In this document: piece after piece, positions 58,029 through 64,000 of the stretch | Layout: the number at the start of each line of letters is the position of its first letter | Position numbering within the stretch: position 1 is the first letter of the stretch | Translations under genes and position numbers: made by a program | NCBI GenBank assembly: GCA_030586155.1 | Contig: CP130741.1 | Span: 2,846,680-2,910,679 of the forward strand | Direction: 5' to 3' | Length of the DNA stretch: 64,000 bases | Origin: Eubacteriaceae bacterium ES3 | GTDB lineage: Bacteria; Bacillota; Clostridia; Eubacteriales; Eubacteriaceae | Notes under the pieces: generated by a model | The model's database searches: none | What the model was told of the DNA's origin: nothing | What the model saw: the letters and a program-made list of their open reading frames with translations, nothing else

Positions 58029-58421
58029 ATGGCAATTGTTTGGACAAAAGACTTATCAGTAGGTGTTGACAGTATTGATGCTCAGCATCAGCAACTTTTT
58101 AAAATGGCTGACGAATTATTCGATGCCGGTAAAGCCGGTAAATCAAAGGAAAAAGTTGGCGAATTACTTACTTTTCTGGGCAACTACACCAAGCAGCATT
58201 TCAATGATGAAGAAGCCTACATGAAGAGCATTAATTATCCCGGCCTGGCTGAACAACAGGCAGCTCACAAAGCTTTTATCAACGAACTGGGTAAACTGCA
58301 GGATGAATACAATAAATCCGGCAGCAATATCTCTGTCATTATCAATGCCAACCAGATGGTCGTAGACTGGCTGACCCGACATATTTCCGGTATGGATAAA
58401 AAGATCGGTGCCCATCAATAA
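58029..58421 (+). CDS. Bacteriohemerythrin with one iron-ligand His replaced by Gln
   Basis: 130 residues, single-domain hemerythrin fold. Matching Methylococcus numbering (H22, H58, E62, H77, H81, H117, D122): here H20, H57, E61, Q76, H80, H118, D123. The segment YPGLAEQQAAHKAF has Gln at the first His of the H-x-x-x-H pair, confirmed at the codon level (CAA CAG). AGGAGGA ribosome site, own promoter and a strong terminator. Hemerythrins bind O2 or sense it; whether this site still does is open. Confidence 0.9.
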   Translation: MAIVWTKDLSVGVDSIDAQHQQLFKMADELFDAGKAGKSKEKVGELLTFLGNYTKQHFNDEEAYMKSINYPGLAEQQAAHKAFINELGKLQDEYNKSGSNISVIINANQMVVDWLTRHISGMDKKIGAHQ

Positions 58422-58439
58422 TTAAACTAATGTTCATAT

Positions 58440-58492
58440 GCGTTTCCAGAAATTTTCAGCTATTCCTGAAAATCTGACGGAAGCGTTTTTTT
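58440..58492 (+). terminator. Terminator after the hemerythrin gene
   Basis: Long stem GCGTTTCC..ATTTTCAG paired with CTGAAAAT..CGGAAGCG (58440-58484), then seven T residues. Confidence 0.85.
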
Positions 58493-58554
58493 ATGCTTTA
58501 AACTCGTACAAATAATTAATCCTCTTGACCTGATTTTTAATACCATGTTTTTAG

Positions 58555-58583
58555 TTGCCTATTTAAGGGTTAAAGGATACAAT
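58555..58583 (+). promoter_or_regulatory. Promoter of the pseudo-histidine kinase gene
   Basis: TTGCCT (58555-58560), 17 nt, TACAAT (58578-58583), 33 nt before the TTG start. Confidence 0.6.
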
Positions 58584-58615
58584 AGAAATAATTTGTTAGA
58601 AAGGAAGCCATTGTT

Positions 58616-59638
58616 TTGAAACAATCTGAAAAAGTCAGAAGAAAACCGCTGACTTTAAGCGCAATACTCGTTAAAAATCTGGTGATTGCTTTTCTGACCG
58701 GGATCCTTGCTTTTATTTTTTTTGTTTTTATCCCGGATTTAAGCATTAACCAGTCTATTTATTATTTTGGCGGCGCCGTTTTTAGCGGCGGCCTGGGCTG
58801 TCTGATCTTCCTGGGTTTAACGTCTCGTAGAATAACTTACCTGAGAAACTTAAAGACCGGAAGTCTGGCCCTGGCCGAAGGCAAAAAAACAACACCACTG
58901 CGGGTGGAAGGCAATGATGAACTTGCCGATATTTCCCGTTCTATCAACAGCCTTTATCAGCAGCTTGATACCCAAACCCGATCAATCGATCATTTGAAAA
59001 GTGAAAACCGGCAGTTAATTACCAGTATTTCAAATGAGCTCTACCCTCTTATTACAACCTTAAACGGCTATCTGGAACGGATGCAGAAAGACCCTGACGC
59101 TGATATGCACTATCTGCAAACCATTCAGAAAAAGGCTGTCGAAATTCAGCACTTTGTGGAAGATGTTCTTAATGATGCATTTTCCGACAATCAGTCCACC
59201 TTCTATGAGTTTAAACTTTATGACGGACTGCCGCTGATTGACCAGTTCATTGAAAAAATCACCCCAGTACTTTCTGAAGCCGGATTTGAAATTGTGGTCG
59301 AAAACTGTCTCGACCAGCCCTTTTCGTTATGGATCGACAACCAGCAGCTATCACGAATTACCAGTGAGCTGACCGGTAATATAATAAAATTTGCTGACCA
59401 GGAAAAGCCAATTCATCTGGGCCTTATTCGCAATAAAAATGAAGTGCTGATGATTTTACGCAATAAAACCCTGCCCTATGCTAAGGAAGCTCTAAAACCT
59501 GAGTCTGACAGCCTCCAGCTATGTCAGAGAATCATTGAACGTCATCACGGACGAATCGATTATTACCATCTTAATCAGATGTTCAAAGTTGAAATGGCAC
59601 TGCCGATTCATAGTAATACACCGGGGGAATCTACCTAG
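58616..59638 (+). CDS. Histidine-kinase homologue lacking the phospho-acceptor histidine (probable pseudokinase)
   Basis: 340 residues, TTG start with AAGGAAG upstream. Two membrane helices (about 20-40, 48-68), a HAMP-like linker (70-120), a HisKA-like helix pair and an ATPase-like C-terminus. The H-box reads SISNELYPLITTLNGY: Asn140 stands where the S-H-E-L histidine belongs. The N-box keeps only one Asn (GNIIKFA), the D-x-G-x-G loop is replaced (MILRNKTLPY) and the second Gly box is degenerate. No response regulator is adjacent. Phosphotransfer is unlikely; a sensing or dimerisation role is inferred. Confidence 0.75.
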   Translation: MKQSEKVRRKPLTLSAILVKNLVIAFLTGILAFIFFVFIPDLSINQSIYYFGGAVFSGGLGCLIFLGLTSRRITYLRNLKTGSLALAEGKKTTPLRVEGNDELADISRSINSLYQQLDTQTRSIDHLKSENRQLITSISNELYPLITTLNGYLERMQKDPDADMHYLQTIQKKAVEIQHFVEDVLNDAFSDNQSTFYEFKLYDGLPLIDQFIEKITPVLSEAGFEIVVENCLDQPFSLWIDNQQLSRITSELTGNIIKFADQEKPIHLGLIRNKNEVLMILRNKTLPYAKEALKPESDSLQLCQRIIERHHGRIDYYHLNQMFKVEMALPIHSNTPGEST

Positions 59639-59692
59639 ATTTACTAACACTTAGCTAAACTCCTGCAAAATATTTTCTCAGAAATGCTATAG

Positions 59693-59732
59693 AAAGACCA
59701 GAAAAAAGTCTTAACGTTTTCTGGTCTTTTAG
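59693..59732. terminator. Bidirectional terminator between convergent genes
   Basis: AAAGACCAGAAAA (59693-59705) pairs perfectly with TTTTCTGGTCTTT (59717-59729); ends both the pseudokinase and the GGDEF-EAL transcripts. Confidence 0.85.
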
Positions 59733-59737
59733 TATTT

Positions 59738-62700
59738 TTATTCTTTTTTTAAAAGCCTTGTCACTTCCGCCACTTTCATCGGTCGGTAAAAATAATATCC
59801 CTGCACTTCGTCACAGCCGGACTCTTTTAAAAAGGCCAGCTGCTCAGCCGTTTCCACCCCTTCAGCCAAAACTTTCAGGTTAAGGATTTTTGCCAGCTGA
59901 ATAATTGTTTTGGCAATCGGCCGATTTTTGGGGTTTTCATCAAGTTCTCTGATAAAGGCAATATCCATTTTTATTCGATCAAAGGGGAGATTTTTTATCC
60001 GGTTCAAAGAAGAATATTCGACCCCAAAATCATCAATGGCAATGGTCACACCAAGTTCTTTCAGACCATTAAGAACCGAAATGGTTTCCTGATCACTTGT
60101 AAATGCCAGCGTTTCAGTTATTTCCAGTTCCAGCAGTTCAGGTAAAATATCGTTACCAGCCAGGTTGTTTCTGATAATTTCAATAAGCTCAACATTTTCC
60201 AGCTGCTCACTGGAAAGATTAACTGCCACCGGAACCAACTGAAAACACAGCTCCTGCCAATTCTTCAACTGTCGACAGGCTGTTTCAATAACCCATCGGT
60301 CAATTGGCTTCATCAAACCCGGATGCTTCATCGCCAGGGGAATAAAAAGCCCCGGGCTCATCAAGCCCATCTCCGGATGATTCCAGCGGATCAAAGCTTC
60401 AATACCATTAATTTCCATCGTTTCCAGGCTGACCTGCGGCTGATAATAAAGCTCAAGTTCTTCTCTTTCGATGGCCCGATATAAATCATTTGTCAGCCGG
60501 GTCTTTAATTTTAGATCTTCCTTCAAATCCGGCGAGCAGACTGTCACCTGATTCTTCCCGAAATCTTTAGAATGATACATGGAAAGGTCTGCATTTTTGA
60601 TCAGTGTATCCGGATCTTCACCATCCTCTGGATATAATGAAACCCCTATGCTGACAGTAATATAGAGTTCCTGCCCACCCAAATTAATCGGCGCTGAAAA
60701 AACCGACATAATATTATCAATGATATGGTCAAGATCATTTAAATCATAAATCTCGCTGAGCATAATCAGAAATTCATCTCCGCCAAAACGGCTGACTATA
60801 TCATTTCTGCGTACTTTTTTACTGAGTCGATGTCCCACTTCAATCAACAACTGGTCACCGACGTTATGTCCAAGTGTATCATTGATTGCCTTAAAACCGT
60901 CAATATCCAGAAAAACAACCGCAACAGAGGCTCGTTTTATAATCGCCTCATGAATTTCCATTGACAGCTGTTCATTATAAAGAACCCGATTAGGTAGTCC
61001 CGTAAGGGCGTCAAAATAGGCCATGTGCCTGATACTCTCTTCCGACTCCAACTTATTAAAGGCGTCAATTAAAAGGTTGCTGATAATTTTTATGCTGTTA
61101 ACCTGACTATCATGCCAGATCACCTTTTCGTTAAGATATTCTACCTGTAGGGCTCCAATATTTTTGTAACTGCTGACCGGTGCAACGTAAAACGATTTGA
61201 GTTCAGGCGACAGTAAATATTGCGATTCAGCAGCATCCGGAGCAAAGATACTCCGGTCTTTTAATATCAAGGGTATTAACCATGTTGGATCAGAACAATC
61301 CGACAAAACATCCTGGCGATGCCATTGATATTCTTTTGCTACCACTTCAGCTGAATCAAAAAAACGGAGACATAGTCTATCGCTTTTCAAAAAGTCACTA
61401 TACCGTTTTAACAGACTGATCACTTTATGCTCCTGATTTTCTTCACTGATATTAATCAGATCCGAAGAAATGTCGGAAATCAGTTTCTGCAAGCGAATCT
61501 GTTCTTCATTCTCTCTCAACCTCTTAAGAAAAATTCGATTGACATAGATCGCCACTGATAAAAAAAGCAGGACAAAGATGATCCTGTTAAGATGATTTGA
61601 GGGAATAATCTTAATCAGCATGACCGGAGTTGCCATCCATAAAAGCACGAGCGAAATCAGATAAAATGCGCCCACCAGAATCAGGTATTTTTCATTTCGA
61701 AAAGGAATTAACAGAATAATAAAAACGATGGGGGCTGCCCAAACAGTTACTCCCGCAAAGGCCTGATAATAGAACAGAACAAAGGGAATACTCATGGATA
61801 GAATGGCAATCAAAAGTAAATCCTTATCCGCGTCTTTAATTGAGGAAGCTTGAATCAATAATATAGCCATCCCCATTATCAACAGCAAAACGCTGGGTAA
61901 CAGCGCCTGCCACAAAGGGAAACCCATTAAGAAATAGGCAGATATAAAGTTGGTATTAGCGCCAATTAAATATGCAATCATTAAATATCGATAAATCGTC
62001 CGATGGGTATATTGATTGAGGATCTCTCCATCTTTCACTGTAATTTTCTTTTTTTCCACCGTCATCAAATCATAATGTTTAACTGAAAAAAGAATTGCTG
62101 AAACAGGTATCAATATAATGGCTACTGCCAGTTGCGGTGTTGCTTCGTGACTGATGGAATTGAAAATAATATCTGTATGACTGCCTAAAATCAGAGCAAA
62201 TAGAAAAGTGGCAAAAATTAAAAGCAGTGCTCTTCTTGTTTTGCCAGTCTCCCTAATTCCGGTTATTAAAAAAAGCAGCAGACTTAGAAAAGAATATGTC
62301 AGGTAATAAAGATTGAAAAAAATATCCAGGCCGTTATTCTGCGAATGATTAACCCAGCCACTTGGCGACAGAATCAGCATATACTGATTAAGAGCACTTG
62401 GCTGATATAAAGCAAAAAATACAATTATAATAAGTGCTGGGAGGTATAAGAGCAGCAACAAAGGAGTTGCTCTAAGCTTTTTTGCCTGATTTGTCAATAC
62501 CAGCGTAAAATGCAAAAGAAAACTGTACATACTTCCCCAACCAAAAGCAGCTACCCGCCGCCAAATAAGGGCAGTTTCCATTGTCTGAGCCGAATTAGCA
62601 ATGGAAAATGAAAAAGACCAGATCCCCAATGATAAGCAGAGCCCCAAAAATGTTAATTTCCGCTCCTGACTGTTATCTTTAAACAAGATATAAAAGCCGA

Positions 62701-62761
62701 GAAAAGTATATCCGATAAAAGCAAAATAAAATATCAGCGAATAGATTATGGGTAAAGGCAT
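59738..62761 (-). CDS. Membrane-bound GGDEF-EAL cyclic-di-GMP protein
   Basis: 1007 residues. Seven-helix block (5-230, like 7TM sensor N-termini), a second membrane block (258-410), a GAF-like region (425-570), a GGDEF domain (578-740) with GGDEF at 660-664 and an RRND inhibitory site at 651-654, and an EAL domain (755-1005) with EAL at 788-790, ELEITET, IDDFG, KMD, EGVET and VQGYYF. Both catalytic sites look intact, so it could make and break c-di-GMP. Start ATG at 62761 with CAGGAGG. The signal is unknown. Confidence 0.93.
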   Translation of the reverse strand: MPLPIIYSLIFYFAFIGYTFLGFYILFKDNSQERKLTFLGLCLSLGIWSFSFSIANSAQTMETALIWRRVAAFGWGSMYSFLLHFTLVLTNQAKKLRATPLLLLLYLPALIIIVFFALYQPSALNQYMLILSPSGWVNHSQNNGLDIFFNLYYLTYSFLSLLLFLITGIRETGKTRRALLLIFATFLFALILGSHTDIIFNSISHEATPQLAVAIILIPVSAILFSVKHYDLMTVEKKKITVKDGEILNQYTHRTIYRYLMIAYLIGANTNFISAYFLMGFPLWQALLPSVLLLIMGMAILLIQASSIKDADKDLLLIAILSMSIPFVLFYYQAFAGVTVWAAPIVFIILLIPFRNEKYLILVGAFYLISLVLLWMATPVMLIKIIPSNHLNRIIFVLLFLSVAIYVNRIFLKRLRENEEQIRLQKLISDISSDLINISEENQEHKVISLLKRYSDFLKSDRLCLRFFDSAEVVAKEYQWHRQDVLSDCSDPTWLIPLILKDRSIFAPDAAESQYLLSPELKSFYVAPVSSYKNIGALQVEYLNEKVIWHDSQVNSIKIISNLLIDAFNKLESEESIRHMAYFDALTGLPNRVLYNEQLSMEIHEAIIKRASVAVVFLDIDGFKAINDTLGHNVGDQLLIEVGHRLSKKVRRNDIVSRFGGDEFLIMLSEIYDLNDLDHIIDNIMSVFSAPINLGGQELYITVSIGVSLYPEDGEDPDTLIKNADLSMYHSKDFGKNQVTVCSPDLKEDLKLKTRLTNDLYRAIEREELELYYQPQVSLETMEINGIEALIRWNHPEMGLMSPGLFIPLAMKHPGLMKPIDRWVIETACRQLKNWQELCFQLVPVAVNLSSEQLENVELIEIIRNNLAGNDILPELLELEITETLAFTSDQETISVLNGLKELGVTIAIDDFGVEYSSLNRIKNLPFDRIKMDIAFIRELDENPKNRPIAKTIIQLAKILNLKVLAEGVETAEQLAFLKESGCDEVQGYYFYRPMKVAEVTRLLKKE

Positions 62762-62845
62762 GCTTCAAACCTCCTGGAAGCAGTTTATACATATATACCC
62801 GATACCGTTCTGTTCTATCCCGGATTCTGTTTTTAATTTATCATC

Positions 62846-62880
62846 TAATAAAAAAAGTTCACCCATCGGATGAACTTTTT
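62846..62880 (-). terminator. Terminator after the chemotaxis receptor gene
   Basis: Perfect 10-bp stem AAAAAGTTCA/TGAACTTTTT (62852-62861, 62871-62880) with T-rich minus-strand tail, 3 nt past the stop. Confidence 0.85.
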
Positions 62881-62883
62881 AAA

Positions 62884-64000
62884 TTATGCTGCCGGCGCTC
62901 TTCGACCAACCAGCAGGCCGACTACCCGTGTGCCCTCCTTTATTGGAGCCACATCAAAAATTACCGGTTGTTTGGTGACCTTACTGACTGTTTCTTCAGA
63001 AACCGCTGGTTGGCCCTCAAGACCCACGTCGTACCAGTATTCACCCCAGGAATCAAATTCGCCCTGACCATTTAAATATCTGGCATGTCCATTTAAATCC
63101 ATAACTGCAACATCCTGGTAACCGATGTCCTTAACTTCTGTAGCCATTGCTTCGATTTGAATTTCCCAATCCATGCTGATGGCAGCTGAGCTTTTCGACA
63201 ATTCCCTAAGTTTCACTGCCATCGGATTATCAATACTTTCTTTCTTTTGTTCCTCAGCTTTCAGCTTAAAGGCTCCGATCATCTGTTTTAGCATCTCTGC
63301 CTGACTGGATAATTCCTGGCTCGAAGCAGCACTCTCTTCCGATGTGGCAGCATTACTCTGAACCACCGTTGAAACCTGTTCAATCCCTTTGGTAATCTGA
63401 GCAATTTCTGTCGCCTGTTCATTAGAAGCCTGTGCAATTTGGCCGACCAGCTGGGTCACCTTTTCAATTTCCGAGAGAATTTCTTCTAAACTGATTGCCG
63501 TTTCATCAGCAATTTTAGTTCCTGCTGCAACTTTATCGATAGAACCTTCTATAAGCGCCGTCGTTTCCCTGGCTGCTTCGGCACTGCGGGCTGCCAGTGT
63601 TCTTACTTCTTCCGCTACTACAGCAAAACCTTTTCCATGCTCGCCAGCACGAGCTGCCTCAACTGCTGCATTTAAAGCTAAAATATTGGTTTGAAAAGCG
63701 ATATCGTCAATCACCCGAATGATTTTCACAATATTATCAGATGCTTCGTTAATCTCTGCCATCGCCGAAATCATGCTGACCATCTGTCTGTTTCCAGCTT
63801 CAGCACTGCCATGTACCCCAAGCGCACGCTCACTGGCTTCTGCCGCATGAACAGCATTTTTCCTGGTTTCTCCTGCTACTTCTTCGATGGAAGCAGATAA
63901 TTCTTCAATCGCACTGGCCTGTTCAGTGGTCCCCTGAGACAGCATTTGTGCCCCGTTTGATATTTGTGCTGCCCCGGATTCAACCTGACCGGCAGACAGC
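62884..64000 (-). CDS. Methyl-accepting chemotaxis protein with C-terminal Cache-like domain, N-terminus cut by window edge
   Basis: The frame is open to the right edge (372 codons visible; no start seen). The signalling domain is clear: the hairpin tip [47 protein letters not shown], flanked by long heptad coiled coils with Gln/Glu methylation-type sites. After it come about 80 residues of alpha-beta sequence ([15 protein letters not shown]...[32 protein letters not shown]...VVGLLVGRR) that read like half of a Cache domain but lie at the cytoplasmic end. The N-terminal sensor and membrane part are outside the window. Confidence 0.9.
   Translation of the reverse strand, partial: LSAGQVESGAAQISNGAQMLSQGTTEQASAIEELSASIEEVAGETRKNAVHAAEASERALGVHGSAEAGNRQMVSMISAMAEINEASDNIVKIIRVIDDIAFQTNILALNAAVEAARAGEHGKGFAVVAEEVRTLAARSAEAARETTALIEGSIDKVAAGTKIADETAISLEEILSEIEKVTQLVGQIAQASNEQATEIAQITKGIEQVSTVVQSNAATSEESAASSQELSSQAEMLKQMIGAFKLKAEEQKKESIDNPMAVKLRELSKSSAAISMDWEIQIEAMATEVKDIGYQDVAVMDLNGHARYLNGQGEFDSWGEYWYDVGLEGQPAVSEETVSKVTKQPVIFDVAPIKEGTRVVGLLVGRRAPAA

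Overview
The window looks like an origin-proximal stretch of a low-to-moderate GC Bacillota chromosome, class Clostridia. The gene set suggests an acetogen of the Acetobacterium/Eubacteriaceae type: folate genes, a DUF1638 protein, two URO-D/MtaA-superfamily proteins and an acetoin-type 2-oxoacid dehydrogenase. The genus is inferred from gene content only. Many genes (guaB, cysS-mrnC, tilS-hpt-ftsH-coaX-dusB, mfd-pth-prs-glmU-spoVG-purR, divIC-rqcP-mazG-spoVB) lie near oriC in Bacillus and keep related order here.

Layout. 1-2.75 kb: the edge of an integrated mobile element (truncated tyrosine integrase, two small phage-type genes, a two-domain Bro-N protein), abutting the 3' end of guaA. 2.75-5.8 kb: guaA-guaB, on the minus strand like the element. 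6.1-10.7 kb: an acetoin-dehydrogenase-like E1alpha-E1beta-E2 operon whose E2 has a linker of about 400 residues. 10.9-14.0 kb: alaT-pspC-tsaE-ispD and a YerC/TrpR-type regulator. 14.1-22.3 kb: cysS-mrnC, a MATE transporter, a DbpA-type helicase, an XRE regulator and nadE, then a cluster of DnaA boxes before pyrG. 24.2-30.7 kb: a hemolysin III protein, DUF1638, 5-formyl-THF cyclo-ligase, folC, a metallo-beta-lactamase-fold protein and two URO-D proteins behind a consensus promoter with a dyad at its start site. 30.9-37.0 kb: tilS-hpt-ftsH-thioesterase-coaX-dusB. 37.0-37.5 kb: five tRNAs (Leu, fMet, Met, Glu, Val). 37.6-52.1 kb: a long minus-strand housekeeping block from purR, spoVG and glmU down to ppx.

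From 52.4 kb the plus strand carries murC, then about 225 nt of apparently structured RNA ending in a terminator 30 nt before a divergent Lgt-family gene, a membrane protein and a patatin-like lipase. The right end holds signalling genes: a hemerythrin lacking one iron ligand, a histidine-kinase homologue lacking the phospho-acceptor histidine, a membrane GGDEF-EAL protein, and a chemotaxis receptor (cut by the window edge) with a Cache-like domain after its signalling domain.

The strongest candidates for undescribed biology are the RNA element upstream of the Lgt-like gene (53904-54130) and the DnaA-box cluster between nadE and pyrG (21997-22186). Next are the paired URO-D proteins that each lack a different zinc ligand, and the E2 with the giant acidic linker. 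All calls come from reading the sequence; no database search or folding program was run.
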